The notes under the pieces were generated by a model. It was not told the origin of the DNA and did no database searches. It saw only the letters and a list, made by a program, of their open reading frames with translations. The translations under genes were made by a program, and so were the position numbers. This document shows, piece after piece, positions 1 through 6,880 of a DNA stretch of 10,207 bases. This stretch comes from Phycisphaerales bacterium (GTDB lineage Bacteria > Planctomycetota > Phycisphaerae > Sedimentisphaerales > Anaerohalosphaeraceae), in contig DSDH01000293.1 of NCBI GenBank assembly GCA_011055475.1, positions 1-10,207 of the forward strand, written 5' to 3'. Position 1 is the first letter of the stretch; each line of letters opens with the position of its first letter.

Positions 1-735
1 ATGCACGAGTTTCATCTGCAAGGCAAGTTCAAGCTCCGTTTCGACCAGCTCAACCCCGCCGTCGTCCTGAAGAACCTGTTCTCGCTTCAGTCGGCCGTCA
101 AGCTGCTGGTTACCATCCTCAAGCTGGTCTTCATCAGCACCATTGTTTACCTCTATCTGCGCAACCGGCTCAACACCCTCGCCGCTCTGCAGTGGGCCTG
201 GTCGCTGGACCTGCTGGGCGGAATCGCCCGCCTGATCCTGGGCGTGCTGATCCGCCTGTGCGTGGGGCTGTTGATCATCGGCGTGGCCGATTACATCTTT
301 CAGCGATGGCGCCACACGGAAGGCCTCAAGATGAGCAAGCACGAGGTCAAGGAGGAGCGCCGCAGCACGGAAGGCCCGCCGGAGGTGCAGCGGCAGATCC
401 GCCGCAAGCAGTTCGAGGCCGCGATGCGTCGGATGCTCCAGAAGGTGCCCAAGGCCAACGTCGTCCTGGTCAACCCCACCCACGTCGCGGTGGCCCTGCA
501 ATACGACCCGAAGACGATGCACGCACCCGTCGTGGTGGCCAAGGGCGCCGACCACCTGTGCGAGAAGATCAAGGAGGTGGCGCGGGCCTACGGCGTGCCG
601 ATCATCCGCCGGCCGAGCCTGGCCCGCGAACTGTATGCCACGGTGGACCTGGATCGGCCCATCCCCGACAAGCTGTTCGTCGCCGTCGCCGAAATCCTGG
701 CCCTCATTTACCGGCTGCGAGCCCAGAAACGTTGA
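1..735 (+). CDS. flhB: Flagellar export gate protein FlhB, 3' part (N-terminus missing or beyond the window)
   Basis: FlhB is a membrane component of the flagellar type III export apparatus; its cytoplasmic domain cleaves itself and switches export from rod/hook to filament substrates. The visible 244 residues match the second half of FlhB: an LNP...LKNLFS amphipathic stretch (~16-28), two membrane segments (~34-53 and ~71-99), the charged linker with KMSKHEVKEE (~110-119), and the autocleavage site N158-P159-T160-H161 followed by VALQYD. The C-terminus is complete (stop 733-735). Full FlhB is usually ~350-380 residues, so about 110 residues with the first two membrane helices are absent. The window starts exactly on an in-frame ATG, but by homology this methionine is internal, so the gene most likely begins upstream; a truly short gene cannot be excluded. 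The family call is very secure; the 5' end is unknown. Confidence 0.95.
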   Translation: MHEFHLQGKFKLRFDQLNPAVVLKNLFSLQSAVKLLVTILKLVFISTIVYLYLRNRLNTLAALQWAWSLDLLGGIARLILGVLIRLCVGLLIIGVADYIFQRWRHTEGLKMSKHEVKEERRSTEGPPEVQRQIRRKQFEAAMRRMLQKVPKANVVLVNPTHVAVALQYDPKTMHAPVVVAKGADHLCEKIKEVARAYGVPIIRRPSLARELYATVDLDRPIPDKLFVAVAEILALIYRLRAQKR

Positions 736-761
736 AACGCCGGCGGTCCCGACGGTATAGT
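732..761 (+). promoter_or_regulatory. Candidate sigma70-type promoter for the FlhA-like gene
   Basis: TTGAAA (732-737) and TATAGT (756-761) each match the -35 and -10 consensus at five of six positions and are separated by 18 bases. The -35 overlaps the flhB stop codon. Transcription would start near 768, leaving a leader of about 16 bases before the ATG at 784. Such AT-rich boxes stand out in this GC-rich sequence. This is motif reading only; the gene could also simply be co-transcribed with flhB. Confidence 0.4.
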
Positions 762-783
762 ACAGGCTCGTTGGACAGAAAAC

Positions 784-2337
784 ATGAATAGCCAAACGCC
801 CATCCAAACGCGCTCGCGTCGCCGGCCCTGGCTGGCTCGCCGGGGTTTTGCGGCCGGTTCGTTGCTTGCGGCTGTGGCGGCGGGCTGGGTCTTCGTGCCC
901 CCCGCGCGGGTCCTGGATCTGCTGCTGGTGGTGGGGTTCTGCCTGGCGTTGGCGGCGCTGCTGGCGGCGACGCTGGCACGACAAGCGGTCGAGCTGGGGG
1001 CGTTGCCGCGGTTGGCGGCGGCCGCGGCGCTGCTGTATGCGGCCCTGGCCGTTGGGGCCACGCGGAGCATGTTCCGCACGGGCCAGGCCGGGACGGTATT
1101 GGATATCCTGTCCGCACCGATGGGGTCTCTGCCGTCGGCCTGGCAGTGGATGCCGCTGATGGCGACGGCACTGATCGTCACCTGGCTGGTCTTGCGGGCG
1201 GCCGGGCGGGTCCGCCGCCAGGCCCTGGAATACGCGGGGCGCGACGCCCTGGTCCGGCGGGCGGGCATCGCCGCCGAACGGCAGCTCGGTACGCTTACCG
1301 AGCCCCAGGCCCGGCATCACCGCCAGGATCTGCTACGGGAGGTCCGCTTCTATCGCGACTTGGCCGGGGTCGCCCAGGTCCTGGGGGGGTACGCCGTGGT
1401 CGTTCTCGTGGTCGTCATCGTGGCGTTGCTGGCCCCCGGTCGGCCGGCTCCATGGGCAACGGATCCGCGCGGCGTCGCGACCGCCTCGGCGCCCGTTTCG
1501 GGTCTGGCGATCCTGGTGTTCGGCGCCGAGGTGCTGGTGGCGTTCTCGGCGGCGGCTTCCTTGAGCAAGTCGTCCCTGGCCCGACGCACCAAGGCCGCCA
1601 TGACACGCCCGGCAGCGCAGCGTCTGACCGTCGTTTCCCCGGAGGATGGCCGGGAGGATACCGTCGAATTGCTGAATCCGGACTTCGTGACCGTTTCGCA
1701 GGCTCAGGCGTTTGCCGCGGAACCGCGGGAGGTGATCGCCACCTTCGAGCCGGAGCAGACCGGCGACACCGAGCAGCCGCGATCGGATGACCGGGCCGAA
1801 TCCTATGCCACCATCCAGGAGTACTACCGCACCGTTGTCGAGCGGATCGAGGCCCTGGGGCGCGGAGGCGCGGTCCTGCTGGTCGGCCGGGATCGGGCCG
1901 CCCTGCCCGTGACCGTGGCGGTCAACGTCGCCCTGCAACTGGCTCGACGGGGTCGTCGGGTGATCCTGGTGGATGCAGACCCCCAGCGCGGCGCCCTGGC
2001 CGAGGTGTTCGACGCGGAGGACGGATCGGGAGCCGATGCGGTCGGCCCCACCTGCATCGAAGGGATCGGGCTGTGGATGGGAGACCGCGCCGGTCTGTTC
2101 GAACCGGGTGGGCTGATGGGGGTCTGTTCCCAACTGAACGATCAAGCCGACTGCGTGCTTGCCTACGTGCCCTGTCTCGATCACGTCCCCGGCCCGGCGG
2201 AGCCACCGGCCGGGTCGATTCACGCGCTGCTGTTTCAGCAGGCCGCGGGCGAGCCCTCTCCGGACGAGGTGGAGACCCGGCTGGGGGTAGGCGTGCAAGC
2301 CGCGTTTCCTTCGCCCGGTCAAGCCGTCACCTCCTGA
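784..2337 (+). CDS. FlhA-like membrane domain fused to a degenerate MinD/BY-kinase-type P-loop domain
   Basis: The 517-residue product has about six hydrophobic segments (~22-38, 43-66, 77-92, 121-139, 200-218, 237-257). Compared from memory with E. coli/Salmonella FlhA, residues 38-94 match in register (PPARVLDLLL for PLPAFILDLL, D45 and R94 kept). Residues 141-205 align ungapped with FlhA 146-210, including RFY for DFY at 188-190. Of the FlhA charge cluster, R147 is kept (R142), while R154, D158 and D208 become E149, R153 and Y203. The ~350-residue FlhA cytoplasmic domain is missing. Instead, residues ~340-470 resemble a MinD/BY-kinase fold: a YRTVVERI helix, a strand and loop at 363-377, a VNVALQLA helix, and VDADPQRG (396-403). 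The Walker A Lys-Thr is P375-V376, and the Walker B aspartate in ADCVLAYVP (456-463) is lost, so ATP hydrolysis is unlikely. Start: 784 is the first possible start codon after the flhB stop in the same frame; only a weak GGA lies at 773-775. Function is unknown; the inferred role is a flagellar export or assembly accessory. The CDS is near certain, the FlhA relationship probable, the pseudo-ATPase call moderate. Confidence 0.8.
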   Translation: MNSQTPIQTRSRRRPWLARRGFAAGSLLAAVAAGWVFVPPARVLDLLLVVGFCLALAALLAATLARQAVELGALPRLAAAAALLYAALAVGATRSMFRTGQAGTVLDILSAPMGSLPSAWQWMPLMATALIVTWLVLRAAGRVRRQALEYAGRDALVRRAGIAAERQLGTLTEPQARHHRQDLLREVRFYRDLAGVAQVLGGYAVVVLVVVIVALLAPGRPAPWATDPRGVATASAPVSGLAILVFGAEVLVAFSAAASLSKSSLARRTKAAMTRPAAQRLTVVSPEDGREDTVELLNPDFVTVSQAQAFAAEPREVIATFEPEQTGDTEQPRSDDRAESYATIQEYYRTVVERIEALGRGGAVLLVGRDRAALPVTVAVNVALQLARRGRRVILVDADPQRGALAEVFDAEDGSGADAVGPTCIEGIGLWMGDRAGLFEPGGLMGVCSQLNDQADCVLAYVPCLDHVPGPAEPPAGSIHALLFQQAAGEPSPDEVETRLGVGVQAAFPSPGQAVTS

Positions 2338-2345
2338 CCGGAGGT
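2329..2345. terminator. Small GC hairpin between convergent genes, possible bidirectional terminator
   Basis: ACCTCC (2329-2334) and GGAGGT (2340-2345) form a perfect 6-bp stem with a 5-base loop that contains the stop codon of the FlhA-like gene. The hairpin lies where that gene and fliD converge, with only 18 bases between them. There is no T-tract on either side, so it is not a canonical intrinsic terminator, and a stem this short can arise by chance. Confidence 0.3.
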
Positions 2346-2355
2346 CCCGCGTGCG

Positions 2356-4734
2356 TTACGACAGCGTGGTCAGGCCGGACAATTGACTGTTGATCAACGC
2401 CAGCATCCTTTCCAGCCGGGCGAACTTGGCCACCAGGCGCTGCTCTTCGGCGTCCAGGCGGGTCTGCTCGCGCTCGATCCGCCCGTTCTGATTCTTGATC
2501 GTGTCCGCCAACGCATCCTGGGCCACCGGCATTGTGCCGTTCACGCTGTCCAGCATGTTGTCCACGAGTTCGTAAACCGCCCCGACGAAGCCCTGTTTGA
2601 CACTGATCGTGGCCGTGTACGTCCCGTCCGTCGTCAAACCAACGGTGAACTGAAGGTTGTTCTCCGGGTACAGATAGTTGTTGCCGCTGTTGGTGGTGCT
2701 GTTGCCCGTCACCGTGTTGCCGTTCCACGTGGCGTCGCGGGCGTCGGCCTCGGTTTCGTCGCGGCCCCAGATCTTGGCTGAAGTGATCGCCCCTCCCGAG
2801 ACGACGACCTTCACGTTGTACGTCCCGGCGGTGGTGGAGCCCGCGGCGCCGTAAAACTTGATGGTCGCGCTGTCGGAGGCCCCGGTCTTTTGCGCCCCCA
2901 ACAACCGCAGCACGCCCAGGTAGTCCTCGACGATCGCCTCGTCAAAGGTCGACTCATCCAGCTCCAGCATACCATCGGCGCCGATGTCCAGACCGATATC
3001 CTCCGGGTCCATGAAGCTGTCGTTGCTGCCGAAGCCGCTGGCGGCGGTCTGGAACGGCTGCTTGATCCGGCTCCAGATGGTGGTCACGAAGTAGTCGGTC
3101 GCGAGAATGCCCCGGCTCGTCCCGTCGGGCGCAAACTTGGTCTGCTCCTGGATATACATGACCACGGTGTTGTAGGCGGTGATCATCTCGTTGAGCTTGT
3201 CCTTGAGCGATGCGGTATCCCGCGTCAGGGTCAGATCGACGGTTTCCCCGACGGCGGTGGTGTCGTGCAGGTGCAGCGTGACGCCCGTGATGACATCGTC
3301 GATCGTGTTGGAGCTGCGCCTGATCCAGCCGTCCTCGCCCTGGGTCTGGGTGCTGATGCCGTGATCGCCGGCGGTGGGACCCAGCATATTATTGGTCAGG
3401 ACGATTTCGGGCACGTTGCCCGCCTCGGTGGAAAAGGTGAAGGTCAGCGCCGAGCCGCTGTCGGACGGCGGGGTGCCGCCGACCGTCACGCCGCCGACCG
3501 TCTGGATCGTGCTCAAGGCGTTCAGCGCCGCCTGGATCGTGGCGATGTCATCGTTGTAGTTCAAGTCGCCCGTCTCCTCGCCGTTGAAGTACAGCCGGTA
3601 CGTGCCGCTCGTCGCGTCGCTCAGGCTCGTCAGCGCCTGCACTTCGGCGGACGTGCTCGCGGGATAGCCGTCCACCCGGATCTTGCTGTCCTGGGCGTTC
3701 TTGCTCTCGGTCCACGTAGCCGGCAGCAGGCTCGTCAGCGTCGAGGCCTCGCTGCCGCCCTGCGTGTTCTGGCTGAACGTCGGCAGCGTCAGCAGCGCGG
3801 TGGAATCGGTCCCCGGCACGAAGCTCAGGGTGATGTCCAGGTTGCTCGTGCCGCTGAACTTATCCGTCAGGGTGATGATCCCGTCCGCGTACGTCGCCGA
3901 GACCGACTCATTATACGCCTTCTCGACCTCGCGCAGCACGTCCTCAATCGTCGTGTAGCGTGTCACATCGAAGGTTACGTCGACGGCGGTGCCTTCATGC
4001 GTCGTGCCCGTGATACGAATCCGATCCGACGTCGAGCCGCTTTCCATCTCACCGGTGAAACCGTCCAGGTCCCTCAGCCTCGTCGTTACGGTCGCGTTGT
4101 CGCCGGACCGTTGCAGCGCCGTGTCGGCTTTCCAGACCTCCGTATTGCTCGCGTTGATGGTGATCTGGTAGTCCGAGCCGCTGTCCTGGCCGTTGAGCAC
4201 CAGATGGTAGGGCGTCGCGCTGCCGTTATCATGCTTGAGCAGGGTGGCCGTGACGCCCGGGTTGTCCTGGTCGTTGTTGATCAGCCCGACCAGGTCCTCC
4301 AGCGTCGTATCCTCCGTGGTTTGGATCTTCAGTTCCTGGTTGTTATACGAGATGAAGAGCGTCCCGGCCCCCACGTAGGTCGTCGCATTGGCGAACCCCG
4401 AATGAATCCATCGCTCGGAGGTGGCCAACTGGGCGATCTCCACCTCGTGGTTGCCCTCCGCCGCCTTCGATGCGGCCTCAACCGTCATCACATCCGCATC
4501 GCTGGTCTTCGCCACGTAGGACCGGAGCTGGCTGCTGTTCGAGAGGGCCCGCGCGGCCGTGCGAAACGCCTGGAGCTTGCCGGCCAGCTCATCCATCGCG
4601 TCCTTCTTCTGCTGCGTCTTCTCCAGGTCCTGCTGCATAAGGCGCAGCCGCCGGCTGTTGACCTCCATCAGTTGCTGGATCAACGCGGCCGTATCGATCC
4701 CCGTCGCCAAGCCGGGCAGTCTCAGTTCGCCCAT
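2356..4734 (-). CDS. fliD: Flagellar filament cap protein FliD (HAP2), long form with inserted domains
   Basis: FliD forms the cap at the tip of the filament and folds exported flagellin into place. The N-terminus has the FliD_N pattern (LPGLATGIDTAALIQQLMEV at 6-25, then a coiled coil to ~70 and the strand-rich part to ~105). Flagellin-IN-like segments lie near 143-193 and 262-303. FliD_C starts around 475 (NTIDDVITGVTLHL, then LKDKLNEMITAYN) and ends with a long helix (~735-790) resembling the usual FliD C-terminus. At 792 residues it is longer than the ~450-660 common in the family; the extra length comes from a beta-rich domain at ~376-452 and another at ~615-712 inside FliD_C. I see no cysteine, as usual for flagellar axial proteins. 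The start is supported by AAAGGA 8 bases upstream. It is the last gene of a minus-strand run behind two glycosyltransferase genes and converges with the FlhA-like gene. The identification is secure. Confidence 0.95.
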   Translation of the reverse strand: MGELRLPGLATGIDTAALIQQLMEVNSRRLRLMQQDLEKTQQKKDAMDELAGKLQAFRTAARALSNSSQLRSYVAKTSDADVMTVEAASKAAEGNHEVEIAQLATSERWIHSGFANATTYVGAGTLFISYNNQELKIQTTEDTTLEDLVGLINNDQDNPGVTATLLKHDNGSATPYHLVLNGQDSGSDYQITINASNTEVWKADTALQRSGDNATVTTRLRDLDGFTGEMESGSTSDRIRITGTTHEGTAVDVTFDVTRYTTIEDVLREVEKAYNESVSATYADGIITLTDKFSGTSNLDITLSFVPGTDSTALLTLPTFSQNTQGGSEASTLTSLLPATWTESKNAQDSKIRVDGYPASTSAEVQALTSLSDATSGTYRLYFNGEETGDLNYNDDIATIQAALNALSTIQTVGGVTVGGTPPSDSGSALTFTFSTEAGNVPEIVLTNNMLGPTAGDHGISTQTQGEDGWIRRSSNTIDDVITGVTLHLHDTTAVGETVDLTLTRDTASLKDKLNEMITAYNTVVMYIQEQTKFAPDGTSRGILATDYFVTTIWSRIKQPFQTAASGFGSNDSFMDPEDIGLDIGADGMLELDESTFDEAIVEDYLGVLRLLGAQKTGASDSATIKFYGAAGSTTAGTYNVKVVVSGGAITSAKIWGRDETEADARDATWNGNTVTGNSTTNSGNNYLYPENNLQFTVGLTTDGTYTATISVKQGFVGAVYELVDNMLDSVNGTMPVAQDALADTIKNQNGRIEREQTRLDAEEQRLVAKFARLERMLALINSQLSGLTTLS

Positions 4735-4742
4735 GGCTCCAT

Positions 4743-4748
4743 TCCTTT
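4743..4748 (-). promoter_or_regulatory. Ribosome binding site of fliD
   Basis: AAAGGA on the minus strand lies 8 bases before the ATG at 4734-4732. It is the clearest Shine-Dalgarno sequence in the window and fixes the fliD start; the other genes have weak ones. This suggests fliD is translated independently of the genes upstream of it. Confidence 0.7.
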
Positions 4749-4765
4749 CACACTCTATTGATCCA

Positions 4766-4805
4766 CCGGTCGCGGCCGCCCTTGCGGGCCTGCTTCACCG
4801 ACCGG
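4766..4805 (-). repeat. Nested inverted repeat between the glycosyltransferase gene and fliD
   Basis: CCGGTCG (4766-4772) pairs perfectly with CGACCGG (4799-4805), and inside this GCCC (4778-4781) pairs with GGGC (4786-4789) around a 4-base loop. The structure fills half of the 76-base gap between the upstream stop codon (4811-4813) and the fliD ATG. No T-run follows in the direction of transcription. It could reduce readthrough, protect mRNA ends or be chance in GC-rich DNA. I see no convincing promoter in this gap. Confidence 0.35.
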
Positions 4806-4810
4806 CCACC

Positions 4811-6880
4811 TTATACGCCCGCGCCGACGCCGCGCTGCTCCAACAACGACCGCCGCAGCGTTCGAGCCCGGGCATGGTCCGGGTCGCGCCGCAGTTGGCG
4901 CTCGCAGGCCTCCAGGGCGCGGTCCACCTGGCCCAGCCGGGCCAGGGCCACGGCCCGCCCATATTCCAGGTCCGCGACATCCTGCTGCTCGTTCGCCGCC
5001 TCGTCCAGGTACACCAGCGCGTGGTCGGGCTCGTCGGCCGCTAACGCCCGCTGCGCCGCGGCAACCATCGCCTCGGCTCGGGCCCGGCCGACCAACATCC
5101 AAAGACATCGGCTGGATGGCGGCCGCAATGTAAGCGATTCGAGCAGACGGGCCCGATAGTGATCGCCATAACACCGAAACGGCGTGCCGAAGCGGCCCCC
5201 ATGCACCTGCGCCAGGGCGTAAAACGTCATCATCACGTACTCATAATACACCTGGGTCCGAAGCCGCGGATCGGCGATCTCGGCCAGCGGCGGGCACAGG
5301 GCCTGCGGCCGATAATCCCGGACCATCTCGTCCAGCACGCGGGCGGTGATCTCGTTGCGGCTCTGGAAGCGGTGCGACAAGCCCATCCCACTGAACCGGT
5401 AGTAGTACGGCCTGTGTAAATCGACCCGTCGAAACCGGATTTGGAGGGCGTGGCGGCAGAGAAACACAAAATCCTCCACCGTCTCGACCTCCTCGTATGA
5501 TCCCACCCGTTCAAACAGCGACCGGCGGATCAGGCTGCCGGGATTCGGGATCGGGCTTCGACCCGTGCGAAACAGCACCGGCGGCAGGGTGCGAGAGTCG
5601 CCAAAGTCCGAATAACTCCACTCCCGCCCGAGCGCCCGGCCGGTCTCATCCACCAGCGTGAGTTTCGACGGATAGAAGAAATCGACCTCGTTCTCACCCG
5701 CCGCGGCGGCCATCATATCGGCCAGGTATTCCGGGCTCAGGGCGTCGTCGCTATCCAGCACGAGGATGAACTCCCCGTGTGCCTCGGCCAGGGCCCGGTT
5801 GCGGGCCGCCGCCGCGTGCCGGTGCGGCTGGCGGATGTAGCGTATCCGCCCATCGTCGAACGACCGCACGACGCATTCGGTATCGTCCGTGCTTCCGTCG
5901 TCCACGATCATCAGCTCGAAATCGCCGAACGTCTGACCCAGGGCCGAGGTGATGGCCCGGCCGATCGTGTCGGCGCTGTTGTATGTGACCATCTCAATAG
6001 TCACGGCCGGCGCGCGCTGTGCCGGCGGTTCCTCGCACACCGGCTGTGGCCGGCAGAACACCAGCGGCACCTCCTGGTGACAGCCCGTCGGCACAAAGCC
6101 GTCATACGCCTGCACATCAATCCGCACGCCCTCGTCGAACAACGCCGCCAGTTGATCCGCCCGGTACCGCTCATCGACTCCGGCCCGGTTCACGCAGACC
6201 GTCTGCACAAGATTCACCGGGTTGCAGAACGTCACCGATTGCTCGAAGGACAGCAGCCATGGCCGCTCCTGGGCGATCCGCCCGGCCTGGGCGGCCAGAA
6301 CCCCCTCCAACTGGTTCGGATTGTTGAACGCCTGCCCGGCCAGCAATGCCTGCAGGTCCGCCCGCCGGTACACGCTGCTGGACACCTCCAACGGGTACGC
6401 GAAATCGTGCTCGGCCGTGCGCCAGTCCCACCGCAGGACCCCATCGGCCGACCGCTCGAACCGCGGCGGCCGCGTGGGTCGGTCGTGCATGTAGTCGTAC
6501 CGCACGTTCATGCCCAACCGTAGGGAAAAACCCGCCGCCGTCGGCTGGGATGTCAGGTACTGCGTCACCCTCGCCAGGTCGAAATCCCGCACGAACAGAT
6601 TGTCGTCCACGAGAAACAGAACGCCCGGCGCAAGGTCCAGCAGCCGCAGGATCTGGGCCCGGAAGTCCGCTTCGGGGATGAAGGTTATATCGGTGTTTCG
6701 TTCCTTCACATGCTCATACTGCCGGCGATGGCGGTCGGTCGTGGCCTTGAACAGCACGGCCACGCGCAGATCGCCGCCGCGCAGGTGCCGCCGCAGCGAG
6801 TCGATCACCCCCTGCAATTGCATCGCCCGATCCTTGCTGAAGATCAGGGCCAGCAGGCTGTCCTGGTCCGCCGGATTCAT
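4811..6880 (-). CDS. Tandem-domain glycosyltransferase (two GT-A-type domains, TPR-like tail)
   Basis: This 689-residue protein has no obvious signal peptide or membrane segment, so it probably acts in the cytoplasm on nucleotide-sugar donors. Domain 1 (~8-280) begins LALIFSKDRAMQLQGVIDSL and has a DxD-like VDDN (91-94), resembling a divergent GT-A sugar transferase. Domain 2 (~292-540) is a clear GT2 enzyme: TIEMVTYNSADTI at 294-306, the donor site IVDDGSTDDT (325-334), the metal-binding LDSDD (375-379), the acceptor segment NPGSLIRRSLFERVG (446-460), and an ETVEDFVF segment where the catalytic base is expected (E469/D470). Residues ~600-680 look like two TPR-like helix pairs. The start ATG overlaps the upstream gene's stop (ATGA, 6877-6880), which implies translational coupling; only a weak GGA (6887-6889) precedes it. 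Both genes lie directly upstream of fliD, suggesting glycosylation of flagellar or other surface protein. Donor, acceptor and linkage cannot be read from sequence. Confidence 0.9.
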   Translation of the reverse strand: MNPADQDSLLALIFSKDRAMQLQGVIDSLRRHLRGGDLRVAVLFKATTDRHRRQYEHVKERNTDITFIPEADFRAQILRLLDLAPGVLFLVDDNLFVRDFDLARVTQYLTSQPTAAGFSLRLGMNVRYDYMHDRPTRPPRFERSADGVLRWDWRTAEHDFAYPLEVSSSVYRRADLQALLAGQAFNNPNQLEGVLAAQAGRIAQERPWLLSFEQSVTFCNPVNLVQTVCVNRAGVDERYRADQLAALFDEGVRIDVQAYDGFVPTGCHQEVPLVFCRPQPVCEEPPAQRAPAVTIEMVTYNSADTIGRAITSALGQTFGDFELMIVDDGSTDDTECVVRSFDDGRIRYIRQPHRHAAAARNRALAEAHGEFILVLDSDDALSPEYLADMMAAAAGENEVDFFYPSKLTLVDETGRALGREWSYSDFGDSRTLPPVLFRTGRSPIPNPGSLIRRSLFERVGSYEEVETVEDFVFLCRHALQIRFRRVDLHRPYYYRFSGMGLSHRFQSRNEITARVLDEMVRDYRPQALCPPLAEIADPRLRTQVYYEYVMMTFYALAQVHGGRFGTPFRCYGDHYRARLLESLTLRPPSSRCLWMLVGRARAEAMVAAAQRALAADEPDHALVYLDEAANEQQDVADLEYGRAVALARLGQVDRALEACERQLRRDPDHARARTLRRSLLEQRGVGAGV
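6877..6880 (-). other. ATGA stop/start overlap of the two glycosyltransferase genes
   Basis: On the minus strand the TGA of the large upstream gene (6879-6877) and the ATG of the next gene (6880-6878) share bases in ATGA. This is the classic arrangement for translational coupling and shows that the two genes are in one transcript. Confidence 0.85.

Noticed and set aside
1383..1389. A run of seven G as a possible frameshift site
   Set aside because: The frame on both sides continues the same FlhA alignment without interruption, so there is no sign that a shift is used or is an error.
1333..2322. A 329-codon open frame on the minus strand opposite the FlhA-like gene
   Set aside because: The plus-strand protein shows membrane segments and homology; the antisense product is His/Gly/Arg/Gln-rich without family features.
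784..2337. The gene as an ordinary polysaccharide co-polymerase/BY-kinase (Wzc-like)
   Set aside because: The membrane part has about six helices and aligns with FlhA instead of the two-helix Wzz domain, and the C-terminus lacks an active P-loop and a tyrosine-rich tail.
2890..4761. A 623-codon open frame on the plus strand opposite fliD
   Set aside because: It lies fully antisense to the secure fliD gene and its translation is Arg/Val/Gly-rich with no recognisable motif, as expected from the complementary strand of a GC-biased gene.
4793..4810. A sigma54-like TGG...GC pattern upstream of fliD on the minus strand
   Set aside because: The GG to GC spacing is one base too long and the surrounding bases do not match the consensus.
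5777..6523. A 248-codon plus-strand frame opposite the tandem glycosyltransferase
   Set aside because: It is antisense to clear GT2 motifs and has no recognisable domain.
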